Shown here one piece after another: positions 10,811 through 24,416 of a DNA stretch of 64,000 bases. The DNA comes from Pythium myriotylum. Its lineage: Eukaryota; Oomycota; Peronosporomycetes; Pythiales; Pythiaceae. The notes under the pieces were generated by a model. It was not told where the DNA came from, did not search any database, and worked only from the letters and a program-made list of their open reading frames with translations. The DNA lies in contig JALJCQ010000012.1 of assembly GCA_023091665.1 (NCBI GenBank), forward strand, positions 1,612,001-1,676,000. Direction: 5' to 3'. The position numbers and the translations under genes are program-made. The stretch's first letter is position 1. Each line of letters opens with the position of its first letter.

Positions 10811-11876
10811 CCACCTTCTACATTTTTGCCCTCAAAACACCACGCCCAACAACAAAATCCACTCCACATTACCTCCAACCACATCCCCTCGCACCCTTGC
10901 CGACGCATCCCCTCACCCTGCACACACCACACAACCACTCCGTATCCCCAAACTACCCACACACGTGTCAAACGCACTCGTGCGCATCCCGCGTGCGTCG
11001 TTTCCGTCCGATCTCGTTTTGACCAGTTTTGACCACCCCGTTCTTAGTGCCCCACCACTGCTGCAGCCCTCCCTGCCTGCCTCGCCGCCACGCTAAGACG
11101 CGAGAACTGACACTCTACACAGCGAACTATGCCACGCCCGCCCTCGTCCCAGGGCAGCGCCAGCCAACCCGCGCACCAGCTCTGGGCCCATCGCTGACTC
11201 GTGCTGCGCCGCGCGGACACTCAACACCACGCGGGCACGCGACAAACAACCTCCGACAGACTCTTGCGCCCACCACACGACGCCTCGACCAGGCCACTTG
11301 CCAATCAGATTGACTTGGGTATCGCTCCACCATTTCCCCCTGCTTGGGGCCACCACTGGGGTCTGGTCCCTTGGAAACCGGAACCATGTCTGCACCGGGG
11401 TCTAGTCTCCTTGGAAACCGGATACATGTCTGCCTGCTGCTCATCTCTCGACACTTTTTGGTAGCCCACCCGTGCTTTGTGTCCCCTGTCTCTTGTGCCT
11501 CCTGTGTTTCCTGTGGTGCCCTCTGTGTTTCCTGTGGTGCCCTCTGTGCTTCCTGTGGTGCCCTCTGTGCTTCCTGTGGTGCCCTCTGTGCTTCCTGTGG
11601 TGCCCTCTGTGCCCTCTGTGCGTCATCAGAGAAAGGTGCGGTAGAGGCGTGAGCGACAGCGTAACGAGATGGAGATTGGTGTTGGTGCAACGATGGGGTC
11701 TGGTCGCGTTCTGTGTGTTGTATGTTAGTTTGCTTGTTTTGTGGGTTGTACTTGGTCGTTTGCGTTGGTTCTTGGCTGTTTGTGTGCGTGACGGTGTCTA
11801 TTGTGTGGTGGTGGTGGTTAGATGTGTGCTGGGGGTAGTTTTGTGTGTGATTTTGTGGCGAGTACCTCGGTAATTC

Positions 11877-11958
11877 GTCAGCGTGCCCGAGCGGTCCAAG
11901 GGGGTAGACTCAAGTTCTACTGTGTTCGCACTCGTGGGTTCAAATCCCACCGCTGACA
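11877..11958 (+). tRNA. tRNA-Leu(CAA), array copy 3
   Basis: Same sequence and fold as copy 1. Minisatellite VVAAA. Confidence 0.97.
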
Positions 11959-13024
11959 CCACCTTCTACATTTTTGCCCTCAAAACACCACGCCCAACAA
12001 CAAAATCCACTCCACATTACCTCCAACCACATCCCCTCGCACCCTTGCCGACGCATCCCCTCACCCTGCACACACCACACAACCACTCCGTATCCCCAAA
12101 CTACCCACACACGTGTCAAACGCACTCGTGCGCATCCCGCGTGCGTCGTTTCCGTCCGATCTCGTTTTGACCAGTTTTGACCACCCCGTTCTTAGTGCCC
12201 CACCACTGCTGCAGCCCTCCCTGCCTGCCTCGCCGCCACGCTAAGACGCGAGAACTGACACTCTACACAGCGAACTATGCCACGCCCGCCCTCGTCCCAG
12301 GGCAGCGCCAGCCAACCCGCGCACCAGCTCTGGGCCCATCGCTGACTCGTGCTGCGCCGCGCGGACACTCAACACCACGCGGGCACGCGACAAACAACCT
12401 CCGACAGACTCTTGCGCCCACCACACGACGCCTCGACCAGGCCACTTGCCAATCAGATTGACTTGGGTATCGCTCCACCATTTCCCCCTGCTTGGGGCCA
12501 CCACTGGGGTCTGGTCCCTTGGAAACCGGAACCATGTCTGCACCGGGGTCTAGTCTCCTTGGAAACCGGATACATGTCTGCCTGCTGCTCATCTCTCGAC
12601 ACTTTTTGGTAGCCCACCCGTGCTTTGTGTCCCCTGTCTCTTGTGCCTCCTGTGTTTCCTGTGGTGCCCTCTGTGTTTCCTGTGGTGCCCTCTGTGTTTC
12701 CTGTGGTGCCCTCTGTGCTTCCTGTGGTGCCCTCTGTGCTTCCTGTGGTGCCCTCTGTGCCCTCTGTGCGTCATCAGAGAAAGGTGCGGTAGAGGCGTGA
12801 GCGACAGCGTAACGAGATGGAGATTGGTGTTGGTGCAACGATGGGGTCTGGTCGCGTTCTGTGTGTTGTATGTTAGTTTGCTTGTTTTGTGGGTTGTACT
12901 TGGTCGTTTGCGTTGGTTCTTGGCTGTTTGTGTGCGTGACGGTGTCTATTGTGTGGTGGTGGTGGTTAGATGTGTGCTGGGGGTAGTTTTGTGTGTGATT
13001 TTGTGGCGAGTACCTCGGTAATTC

Positions 13025-13106
13025 GTCAGCGTGCCCGAGCGGTCCAAGGGGGTAGACTCAAGTTCTACTGTGTTCGCACTCGTGGGTTCAAATCCCACCG
13101 CTGACA
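13025..13106 (+). tRNA. tRNA-Leu(CAA), array copy 4
   Basis: Same sequence and fold as copy 1. Minisatellite VVVAA. Confidence 0.97.
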
Positions 13107-14130
13107 CCACCTTCTACATTTTTGCCCTCAAAACACCACGCCCAACAACAAAATCCACTCCACATTACCTCCAACCACATCCCCTCGCACCCTTGCCGAC
13201 GCATCCCCTCACCCTGCACACACCACACAACCACTCCGTATCCCCAAACTACCCACACACGTGTCAAACGCACTCGTGCGCATCCCGCGTGCGTCGTTTC
13301 CGTCCGATCTCGTTTTGACCAGTTTTGACCACCCCGTTCTTAGTGCCCCACCACTGCTGCAGCCCTCCCTGCCTGCCTCGCCGCCACGCTAAGACGCGAG
13401 AACTGACACTCTACACAGCGAACTATGCCACGCCCGCCCTCGTCCCAGGGCAGCGCCAGCCAACCCGCGCACCAGCTCTGGGCCCATCGCTGACTCGTGC
13501 TGCGCCGCACGGACACTCAACACCACGCGGGCACGCGACAAACAACCTCCGACAGACTCTTGCGCCCACCACACGACGCCTCGACCAGGCCACTTGCCAA
13601 TCAGATTGACTTGGGTATCGCTCCACCATTTCCCCCTGCTTGGGGCCACCACTGGGGTCTGGTCCCTTGGAAACCGGAACCATGTCTGCACCGGGGTCTA
13701 GTCTCCTTGGAAACCGGATACATGTCTGCCTGCTGCTCATCTCTCGACACTTTTTGGTAGCCCACCCGTGCTTTGTGTCCCCTGTCTCTTGTGCCTCCTG
13801 TGTTTCCTGTGGTGCCCTCTGTGCTTCCTGTGGTGCCCTCTGTGCTTCCTGTGGTGCCCTCTGTGCCCTCTGTGCGTCATCAGAGAAAGGTGCGGTAGAG
13901 GCGTGAGCGACAGCGTAACGAGATGGAGATTGGTGTTGGTGCAACGATGGGGTCTGGTCGCGTTCTGTGTGTTGTATGTTAGTTTGCTTGTTTTGTGGGT
14001 TGTACTTGGTCGTTTGCGTTGGTTCTTGGCTGTTTGTGTGCGTGACGGTGTCTATTGTGTGGTGGTGGTGGTTAGATGTGTGCTGGGGGTAGTTTTGTGT
14101 GTGATTTTGTGGCGAGTACCTCGGTAATTC

Positions 14131-14212
14131 GTCAGCGTGCCCGAGCGGTCCAAGGGGGTAGACTCAAGTTCTACTGTGTTCGCACTCGTGGGTTCAAATC
14201 CCACCGCTGACA
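14131..14212 (+). tRNA. tRNA-Leu(CAA), array copy 5 (short monomer)
   Basis: Same sequence and fold as copy 1. The monomer upstream is the short type: minisatellite VAA (42 bp shorter) plus the linked G-to-A change in CGCCGCACGG at about 13509. Confidence 0.97.
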
Positions 14213-15277
14213 CCACCTTCTACATTTTTGCCCTCAAAACACCACGCCCAACAACAAAATCCACTCCACATTACCTCCAACCACATCCCCTCGCACCCTT
14301 GCCGACGCATCCCCTCACCCTGCACACACCACACAACCACTCCGTATCCCCAAACTACCCACACACGTGTCAAACGCACTCGTGCGCATCCCGCGTGCGT
14401 CGTTTCCGTCCGATCTCGTTTTGACCAGTTTTGACCACCCCGTTCTTAGTGCCCCACCACTGCTGCAGCCCTCCCTGCCTGCCTCGCCGCCACGCTAAGA
14501 CGCGAGAACTGACACTCTACACAGCGAACTATGCCACGCCCGCCCTCGTCCCAGGGCAGCGCCAGCCAACCCGCGCACCAGCTCTGGGCCCATCGCTGAC
14601 TCGTGCTGCGCCGCGCGGACACTCAACACCACGCGGGCACGCGACAAACAACCTCCGACAGACTCTTGCGCCCACCACACGACGCCTCGACCAGGCCACT
14701 TGCCAATCAGATTGACTTGGGTATCGCTCCACCATTTCCCCCTGCTTGGGGCCACCACTGGGGTCTGGTCCCTTGGAAACCGGAACCATGTCTGCACCGG
14801 GGTCTAGTCTCCTTGGAAACCGGATACATGTCTGCCTGCTGCTCATCTCTCGACACTTTTTGGTAGCCCACCCGTGCTTTGTGTCCCCTGTCTCTTGTGC
14901 CTCCTGTGTTTCCTGTGGTGCCCTCTGTGTTTCCTGTGGTGCCCTCTGTGCTTCCTGTGGTGCCCTCTGTGCTTCCTGTGGTGCCCTCTGTGCTTCCTGT
15001 GGTGCCCTCTGTGCCCTCTGTGCGTCATCAGAGAAAGGTGCGGTAGAGGCGTGAGCGACAGCGTAACGAGATGGAGATTGGTGTTGGTGCAACGATGGGG
15101 TCTGGTCGCGTTCTGTGTGTTGTATGTTAGTTTGCTTGTTTTGTGGGTTGTACTTGGTCGTTTGCGTTGGTTCTTGGCTGTTTGTGTGCGTGACGGTGTC
15201 TATTGTGTGGTGGTGGTGGTTAGATGTGTGCTGGGGGTAGTTTTGTGTGTGATTTGTGGCGAGTACCTCGGTAATTC

Positions 15278-15359
15278 GTCAGCGTGCCCGAGCGGTCCAA
15301 GGGGGTAGACTCAAGTTCTACTGTGTTCGCACTCGTGGGTTCAAATCCCACCGCTGACA
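15278..15359 (+). tRNA. tRNA-Leu(CAA), array copy 6
   Basis: Same sequence and fold as copy 1. It shares with copy 1 the one-base deletion GATTTGTGG upstream; minisatellite VVAAA. Confidence 0.97.
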
Positions 15360-16424
15360 CCACCTTCTACATTTTTGCCCTCAAAACACCACGCCCAACA
15401 ACAAAATCCACTCCACATTACCTCCAACCACATCCCCTCGCACCCTTGCCGACGCATCCCCTCACCCTGCACACACCACACAACCACTCCGTATCCCCAA
15501 ACTACCCACACACGTGTCAAACGCACTCGTGCGCATCCCGCGTGCGTCGTTTCCGTCCGATCTCGTTTTGACCAGTTTTGACCACCCCGTTCTTAGTGCC
15601 CCACCACTGCTGCAGCCCTCCCTGCCTGCCTCGCCGCCACGCTAAGACGCGAGAACTGACACTCTACACAGCGAACTATGCCACGCCCGCCCTCGTCCCA
15701 GGGCAGCGCCAGCCAACCCGCGCACCAGCTCTGGGCCCATCGCTGACTCGTGCTGCGCCGCGCGGACACTCAACACCACGCGGGCACGCGACAAACAACC
15801 TCCGACAGACTCTTGCGCCCACCACACGACGCCTCGACCAGGCCACTTGCCAATCAGATTGACTTGGGTATCGCTCCACCATTTCCCCCTGCTTGGGGCC
15901 ACCACTGGGGTCTGGTCCCTTGGAAACCGGAACCATGTCTGCACCGGGGTCTAGTCTCCTTGGAAACCGGATACAGTCTGCCTGCTGCTCATCTCTCGAC
16001 ACTTTTTGGTAGCCCACCCGTGCTTTGTGTCCCCTGTCTCTTGTGCCTCCTGTGTTTCCTGTGGTGCCCTCTGTGTTTCCTGTGGTGCCCTCTGTGTTTC
16101 CTGTGGTGCCCTCTGTGCTTCCTGTGGTGCCCTCTGTGCTTCCTGTGGTGCCCTCTGTGCCCTCTGTGCGTCATCAGAGAAAGGTGCGGTAGAGGCGTGA
16201 GCGACAGCGTAACGAGATGGAGATTGGTGTTGGTGCAACGATGGGGTCTGGTCGCGTTCTGTGTGTTGTATGTTAGTTTGCTTGTTTTGTGGGTTGTACT
16301 TGGTCGTTTGCGTTGGTTCTTGGCTGTTTGTGTGCGTGACGGTGTCTATTGTGTGGTGGTGGTGGTTAGATGTGTGCTGGGGGTAGTTTTGTGTGTGATT
16401 TTGTGGCGAGTACCTCGGTAATTC

Positions 16425-16506
16425 GTCAGCGTGCCCGAGCGGTCCAAGGGGGTAGACTCAAGTTCTACTGTGTTCGCACTCGTGGGTTCAAATCCCACCG
16501 CTGACA
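16425..16506 (+). tRNA. tRNA-Leu(CAA), array copy 7
   Basis: Same sequence and fold as copy 1. Minisatellite VVVAA; the unit carries a private one-base deletion (GATACAGTCTG) at about 15976. Confidence 0.97.
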
Positions 16507-17572
16507 CCACCTTCTACATTTTTGCCCTCAAAACACCACGCCCAACAACAAAATCCACTCCACATTACCTCCAACCACATCCCCTCGCACCCTTGCCGAC
16601 GCATCCCCTCACCCTGCACACACCACACAACCACTCCGTATCCCCAAACTACCCACACACGTGTCAAACGCACTCGTGCGCATCCCGCGTGCGTCGTTTC
16701 CGTCCGATCTCGTTTTGACCAGTTTTGACCACCCCGTTCTTAGTGCCCCACCACTGCTGCAGCCCTCCCTGCCTGCCTCGCCGCCACGCTAAGACGCGAG
16801 AACTGACACTCTACACAGCGAACTATGCCACGCCCGCCCTCGTCCCAGGGCAGCGCCAGCCAACCCGCGCACCAGCTCTGGGCCCATCGCTGACTCGTGC
16901 TGCGCCGCGCGGACACTCAACACCACGCGGGCACGCGACAAACAACCTCCGACAGACTCTTGCGCCCACCACACGACGCCTCGACCAGGCCACTTGCCAA
17001 TCAGATTGACTTGGGTATCGCTCCACCATTTCCCCCTGCTTGGGGCCACCACTGGGGTCTGGTCCCTTGGAAACCGGAACCATGTCTGCACCGGGGTCTA
17101 GTCTCCTTGGAAACCGGATACATGTCTGCCTGCTGCTCATCTCTCGACACTTTTTGGTAGCCCACCCGTGCTTTGTGTCCCCTGTCTCTTGTGCCTCCTG
17201 TGTTTCCTGTGGTGCCCTCTGTGTTTCCTGTGGTGCCCTCTGTGCTTCCTGTGGTGCCCTCTGTGCTTCCTGTGGTGCCCTCTGTGCTTCCTGTGGTGCC
17301 CTCTGTGCCCTCTGTGCGTCATCAGAGAAAGGTGCGGTAGAGGCGTGAGCGACAGCGTAACGAGATGGAGATTGGTGTTGGTGCAACGATGGGGTCTGGT
17401 CGCGTTCTGTGTGTTGTATGTTAGTTTGCTTGTTTTGTGGGTTGTACTTGGTCGTTTGCGTTGGTTCTTGGCTGTTTGTGTGCGTGACGGTGTCTATTGT
17501 GTGGTGGTGGTGGTTAGATGTGTGCTGGGGGTAGTTTTGTGTGTGATTTTGTGGCGAGTACCTCGGTAATTC

Positions 17573-17654
17573 GTCAGCGTGCCCGAGCGGTCCAAGGGGG
17601 TAGACTCAAGTTCTACTGTGTTCGCACTCGTGGGTTCAAATCCCACCGCTGACA
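17573..17654 (+). tRNA. tRNA-Leu(CAA), array copy 8
   Basis: Same sequence and fold as copy 1. Minisatellite VVAAA. Confidence 0.97.
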
Positions 17655-18720
17655 CCACCTTCTACATTTTTGCCCTCAAAACACCACGCCCAACAACAAA
17701 ATCCACTCCACATTACCTCCAACCACATCCCCTCGCACCCTTGCCGACGCATCCCCTCACCCTGCACACACCACACAACCACTCCGTATCCCCAAACTAC
17801 CCACACACGTGTCAAACGCACTCGTGCGCATCCCGCGTGCGTCGTTTCCGTCCGATCTCGTTTTGACCAGTTTTGACCACCCCGTTCTTAGTGCCCCACC
17901 ACTGCTGCAGCCCTCCCTGCCTGCCTCGCCGCCACGCTAAGACGCGAGAACTGACACTCTACACAGCGAACTATGCCACGCCCGCCCTCGTCCCAGGGCA
18001 GCGCCAGCCAACCCGCGCACCAGCTCTGGGCCCATCGCTGACTCGTGCTGCGCCGCGCGGACACTCAACACCACGCGGGCACGCGACAAACAACCTCCGA
18101 CAGACTCTTGCGCCCACCACACGACGCCTCGACCAGGCCACTTGCCAATCAGATTGACTTGGGTATCGCTCCACCATTTCCCCCTGCTTGGGGCCACCAC
18201 TGGGGTCTGGTCCCTTGGAAACCGGAACCATGTCTGCACCGGGGTCTAGTCTCCTTGGAAACCGGATACATGTCTGCCTGCTGCTCATCTCTCGACACTT
18301 TTTGGTAGCCCACCCGTGCTTTGTGTCCCCTGTCTCTTGTGCCTCCTGTGTTTCCTGTGGTGCCCTCTGTGTTTCCTGTGGTGCCCTCTGTGTTTCCTGT
18401 GGTGCCCTCTGTGCTTCCTGTGGTGCCCTCTGTGCTTCCTGTGGTGCCCTCTGTGCCCTCTGTGCGTCATCAGAGAAAGGTGCGGTAGAGGCGTGAGCGA
18501 CAGCGTAACGAGATGGAGATTGGTGTTGGTGCAACGATGGGGTCTGGTCGCGTTCTGTGTGTTGTATGTTAGTTTGCTTGTTTTGTGGGTTGTACTTGGT
18601 CGTTTGCGTTGGTTCTTGGCTGTTTGTGTGCGTGACGGTGTCTATTGTGTGGTGGTGGTGGTTAGATGTGTGCTGGGGGTAGTTTTGTGTGTGATTTTGT
18701 GGCGAGTACCTCGGTAATTC

Positions 18721-18802
18721 GTCAGCGTGCCCGAGCGGTCCAAGGGGGTAGACTCAAGTTCTACTGTGTTCGCACTCGTGGGTTCAAATCCCACCGCTGA
18801 CA
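18721..18802 (+). tRNA. tRNA-Leu(CAA), array copy 9
   Basis: Same sequence and fold as copy 1. Minisatellite VVVAA. Confidence 0.97.
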
Positions 18803-19826
18803 CCACCTTCTACATTTTTGCCCTCAAAACACCACGCCCAACAACAAAATCCACTCCACATTACCTCCAACCACATCCCCTCGCACCCTTGCCGACGCAT
18901 CCCCTCACCCTGCACACACCACACAACCACTCCGTATCCCCAAACTACCCACACACGTGTCAAACGCACTCGTGCGCATCCCGCGTGCGTCGTTTCCGTC
19001 CGATCTCGTTTTGACCAGTTTTGACCACCCCGTTCTTAGTGCCCCACCACTGCTGCAGCCCTCCCTGCCTGCCTCGCCGCCACGCTAAGACGCGAGAACT
19101 GACACTCTACACAGCGAACTATGCCACGCCCGCCCTCGTCCCAGGGCAGCGCCAGCCAACCCGCGCACCAGCTCTGGGCCCATCGCTGACTCGTGCTGCG
19201 CCGCACGGACACTCAACACCACGCGGGCACGCGACAAACAACCTCCGACAGACTCTTGCGCCCACCACACGACGCCTCGACCAGGCCACTTGCCAATCAG
19301 ATTGACTTGGGTATCGCTCCACCATTTCCCCCTGCTTGGGGCCACCACTGGGGTCTGGTCCCTTGGAAACCGGAACCATGTCTGCACCGGGGTCTAGTCT
19401 CCTTGGAAACCGGATACATGTCTGCCTGCTGCTCATCTCTCGACACTTTTTGGTAGCCCACCCGTGCTTTGTGTCCCCTGTCTCTTGTGCCTCCTGTGTT
19501 TCCTGTGGTGCCCTCTGTGCTTCCTGTGGTGCCCTCTGTGCTTCCTGTGGTGCCCTCTGTGCCCTCTGTGCGTCATCAGAGAAAGGTGCGGTAGAGGCGT
19601 GAGCGACAGCGTAACGAGATGGAGATTGGTGTTGGTGCAACGATGGGGTCTGGTCGCGTTCTGTGTGTTGTATGTTAGTTTGCTTGTTTTGTGGGTTGTA
19701 CTTGGTCGTTTGCGTTGGTTCTTGGCTGTTTGTGTGCGTGACGGTGTCTATTGTGTGGTGGTGGTGGTTAGATGTGTGCTGGGGGTAGTTTTGTGTGTGA
19801 TTTTGTGGCGAGTACCTCGGTAATTC

Positions 19827-19908
19827 GTCAGCGTGCCCGAGCGGTCCAAGGGGGTAGACTCAAGTTCTACTGTGTTCGCACTCGTGGGTTCAAATCCCAC
19901 CGCTGACA
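19827..19908 (+). tRNA. tRNA-Leu(CAA), array copy 10 (short monomer)
   Basis: Same sequence and fold as copy 1. Short monomer: VAA together with the CGCCGCACGG variant, as in copies 5, 13 and 14. Confidence 0.97.
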
Positions 19909-20974
19909 CCACCTTCTACATTTTTGCCCTCAAAACACCACGCCCAACAACAAAATCCACTCCACATTACCTCCAACCACATCCCCTCGCACCCTTGCCG
20001 ACGCATCCCCTCACCCTGCACACACCACACAACCACTCCGTATCCCCAAACTACCCACACACGTGTCAAACGCACTCGTGCGCATCCCGCGTGCGTCGTT
20101 TCCGTCCGATCTCGTTTTGACCAGTTTTGACCACCCCGTTCTTAGTGCCCCACCACTGCTGCAGCCCTCCCTGCCTGCCTCGCCGCCACGCTAAGACGCG
20201 AGAACTGACACTCTACACAGCGAACTATGCCACGCCCGCCCTCGTCCCAGGGCAGCGCCAGCCAACCCGCGCACCAGCTCTGGGCCCATCGCTGACTCGT
20301 GCTGCGCCGCGCGGACACTCAACACCACGCGGGCACGCGACAAACAACCTCCGACAGACTCTTGCGCCCACCACACGACGCCTCGACCAGGCCACTTGCC
20401 AATCAGATTGACTTGGGTATCGCTCCACCATTTCCCCCTGCTTGGGGCCACCACTGGGGTCTGGTCCCTTGGAAACCGGAACCATGTCTGCACCGGGGTC
20501 TAGTCTCCTTGGAAACCGGATACATGTCTGCCTGCTGCTCATCTCTCGACACTTTTTGGTAGCCCACCCGTGCTTTGTGTCCCCTGTCTCTTGTGCCTCC
20601 TGTGTTTCCTGTGGTGCCCTCTGTGTTTCCTGTGGTGCCCTCTGTGTTTCCTGTGGTGCCCTCTGTGCTTCCTGTGGTGCCCTCTGTGCTTCCTGTGGTG
20701 CCCTCTGTGCCCTCTGTGCGTCATCAGAGAAAGGTGCGGTAGAGGCGTGAGCGACAGCGTAACGAGATGGAGATTGGTGTTGGTGCAACGATGGGGTCTG
20801 GTCGCGTTCTGTGTGTTGTATGTTAGTTTGCTTGTTTTGTGGGTTGTACTTGGTCGTTTGCGTTGGTTCTTGGCTGTTTGTGTGCGTGACGGTGTCTATT
20901 GTGTGGTGGTGGTGGTTAGATGTGTGCTGGGGGTAGTTTTGTGTGTGATTTTGTGGCGAGTACCTCGGTAATTC

Positions 20975-21056
20975 GTCAGCGTGCCCGAGCGGTCCAAGGG
21001 GGTAGACTCAAGTTCTACTGTGTTCGCACTCGTGGGTTCAAATCCCACCGCTGACA
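20975..21056 (+). tRNA. tRNA-Leu(CAA), array copy 11
   Basis: Same sequence and fold as copy 1. Minisatellite VVVAA. Confidence 0.97.
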
Positions 21057-22122
21057 CCACCTTCTACATTTTTGCCCTCAAAACACCACGCCCAACAACA
21101 AAATCCACTCCACATTACCTCCAACCACATCCCCTCGCACCCTTGCCGACGCATCCCCTCACCCTGCACACACCACACAACCACTCCGTATCCCCAAACT
21201 ACCCACACACGTGTCAAACGCACTCGTGCGCATCCCGCGTGCGTCGTTTCCGTCCGATCTCGTTTTGACCAGTTTTGACCACCCCGTTCTTAGTGCCCCA
21301 CCACTGCTGCAGCCCTCCCTGCCTGCCTCGCCGCCACGCTAAGACGCGAGAACTGACACTCTACACAGCGAACTATGCCACGCCCGCCCTCGTCCCAGGG
21401 CAGCGCCAGCCAACCCGCGCACCAGCTCTGGGCCCATCGCTGACTCGTGCTGCGCCGCGCGGACACTCAACACCACGCGGGCACGCGACAAACAACCTCC
21501 GACAGACTCTTGCGCCCACCACACGACGCCTCGACCAGGCCACTTGCCAATCAGATTGACTTGGGTATCGCTCCACCATTTCCCCCTGCTTGGGGCCACC
21601 ACTGGGGTCTGGTCCCTTGGAAACCGGAACCATGTCTGCACCGGGGTCTAGTCTCCTTGGAAACCGGATACATGTCTGCCTGCTGCTCATCTCTCGACAC
21701 TTTTTGGTAGCCCACCCGTGCTTTGTGTCCCCTGTCTCTTGTGCCTCCTGTGTTTCCTGTGGTGCCCTCTGTGTTTCCTGTGGTGCCCTCTGTGTTTCCT
21801 GTGGTGCCCTCTGTGCTTCCTGTGGTGCCCTCTGTGCTTCCTGTGGTGCCCTCTGTGCCCTCTGTGCGTCATCAGAGAAAGGTGCGGTAGAGGCGTGAGC
21901 GACAGCGTAACGAGATGGAGATTGGTGTTGGTGCAACGATGGGGTCTGGTCGCGTTCTGTGTGTTGTATGTTAGTTTGCTTGTTTTGTGGGTTGTACTTG
22001 GTCGTTTGCGTTGGTTCTTGGCTGTTTGTGTGCGTGACGGTGTCTATTGTGTGGTGGTGGTGGTTAGATGTGTGCTGGGGGTAGTTTTGTGTGTGATTTT
22101 GTGGCGAGTACCTCGGTAATTC

Positions 22123-22204
22123 GTCAGCGTGCCCGAGCGGTCCAAGGGGGTAGACTCAAGTTCTACTGTGTTCGCACTCGTGGGTTCAAATCCCACCGCT
22201 GACA
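22123..22204 (+). tRNA. tRNA-Leu(CAA), array copy 12
   Basis: Same sequence and fold as copy 1. Minisatellite VVVAA. Confidence 0.97.
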
Positions 22205-23228
22205 CCACCTTCTACATTTTTGCCCTCAAAACACCACGCCCAACAACAAAATCCACTCCACATTACCTCCAACCACATCCCCTCGCACCCTTGCCGACGC
22301 ATCCCCTCACCCTGCACACACCACACAACCACTCCGTATCCCCAAACTACCCACACACGTGTCAAACGCACTCGTGCGCATCCCGCGTGCGTCGTTTCCG
22401 TCCGATCTCGTTTTGACCAGTTTTGACCACCCCGTTCTTAGTGCCCCACCACTGCTGCAGCCCTCCCTGCCTGCCTCGCCGCCACGCTAAGACGCGAGAA
22501 CTGACACTCTACACAGCGAACTATGCCACGCCCGCCCTCGTCCCAGGGCAGCGCCAGCCAACCCGCGCACCAGCTCTGGGCCCATCGCTGACTCGTGCTG
22601 CGCCGCACGGACACTCAACACCACGCGGGCACGCGACAAACAACCTCCGACAGACTCTTGCGCCCACCACACGACGCCTCGACCAGGCCACTTGCCAATC
22701 AGATTGACTTGGGTATCGCTCCACCATTTCCCCCTGCTTGGGGCCACCACTGGGGTCTGGTCCCTTGGAAACCGGAACCATGTCTGCACCGGGGTCTAGT
22801 CTCCTTGGAAACCGGATACATGTCTGCCTGCTGCTCATCTCTCGACACTTTTTGGTAGCCCACCCGTGCTTTGTGTCCCCTGTCTCTTGTGCCTCCTGTG
22901 TTTCCTGTGGTGCCCTCTGTGCTTCCTGTGGTGCCCTCTGTGCTTCCTGTGGTGCCCTCTGTGCCCTCTGTGCGTCATCAGAGAAAGGTGCGGTAGAGGC
23001 GTGAGCGACAGCGTAACGAGATGGAGATTGGTGTTGGTGCAACGATGGGGTCTGGTCGCGTTCTGTGTGTTGTATGTTAGTTTGCTTGTTTTGTGGGTTG
23101 TACTTGGTCGTTTGCGTTGGTTCTTGGCTGTTTGTGTGCGTGACGGTGTCTATTGTGTGGTGGTGGTGGTTAGATGTGTGCTGGGGGTAGTTTTGTGTGT
23201 GATTTTGTGGCGAGTACCTCGGTAATTC

Positions 23229-23310
23229 GTCAGCGTGCCCGAGCGGTCCAAGGGGGTAGACTCAAGTTCTACTGTGTTCGCACTCGTGGGTTCAAATCCC
23301 ACCGCTGACA
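23229..23310 (+). tRNA. tRNA-Leu(CAA), array copy 13 (short monomer)
   Basis: Same sequence and fold as copy 1. Short monomer VAA with the linked CGCCGCACGG variant. Confidence 0.97.
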
Positions 23311-24334
23311 CCACCTTCTACATTTTTGCCCTCAAAACACCACGCCCAACAACAAAATCCACTCCACATTACCTCCAACCACATCCCCTCGCACCCTTGC
23401 CGACGCATCCCCTCACCCTGCACACACCACACAACCACTCCGTATCCCCAAACTACCCACACACGTGTCAAACGCACTCGTGCGCATCCCGCGTGCGTCG
23501 TTTCCGTCCGATCTCGTTTTGACCAGTTTTGACCACCCCGTTCTTAGTGCCCCACCACTGCTGCAGCCCTCCCTGCCTGCCTCGCCGCCACGCTAAGACG
23601 CGAGAACTGACACTCTACACAGCGAACTATGCCACGCCCGCCCTCGTCCCAGGGCAGCGCCAGCCAACCCGCGCACCAGCTCTGGGCCCATCGCTGACTC
23701 GTGCTGCGCCGCACGGACACTCAACACCACGCGGGCACGCGACAAACAACCTCCGACAGACTCTTGCGCCCACCACACGACGCCTCGACCAGGCCACTTG
23801 CCAATCAGATTGACTTGGGTATCGCTCCACCATTTCCCCCTGCTTGGGGCCACCACTGGGGTCTGGTCCCTTGGAAACCGGAACCATGTCTGCACCGGGG
23901 TCTAGTCTCCTTGGAAACCGGATACATGTCTGCCTGCTGCTCATCTCTCGACACTTTTTGGTAGCCCACCCGTGCTTTGTGTCCCCTGTCTCTTGTGCCT
24001 CCTGTGTTTCCTGTGGTGCCCTCTGTGCTTCCTGTGGTGCCCTCTGTGCTTCCTGTGGTGCCCTCTGTGCCCTCTGTGCGTCATCAGAGAAAGGTGCGGT
24101 AGAGGCGTGAGCGACAGCGTAACGAGATGGAGATTGGTGTTGGTGCAACGATGGGGTCTGGTCGCGTTCTGTGTGTTGTATGTTAGTTTGCTTGTTTTGT
24201 GGGTTGTACTTGGTCGTTTGCGTTGGTTCTTGGCTGTTTGTGTGCGTGACGGTGTCTATTGTGTGGTGGTGGTGGTTAGATGTGTGCTGGGGGTAGTTTT
24301 GTGTGTGATTTTGTGGCGAGTACCTCGGTAATTC

Positions 24335-24416
24335 GTCAGCGTGCCCGAGCGGTCCAAGGGGGTAGACTCAAGTTCTACTGTGTTCGCACTCGTGGGTTCA
24401 AATCCCACCGCTGACA
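24335..24416 (+). tRNA. tRNA-Leu(CAA), array copy 14 (short monomer)
   Basis: Same sequence and fold as copy 1. Short monomer VAA with the linked variant, directly after another short monomer. Confidence 0.97.
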
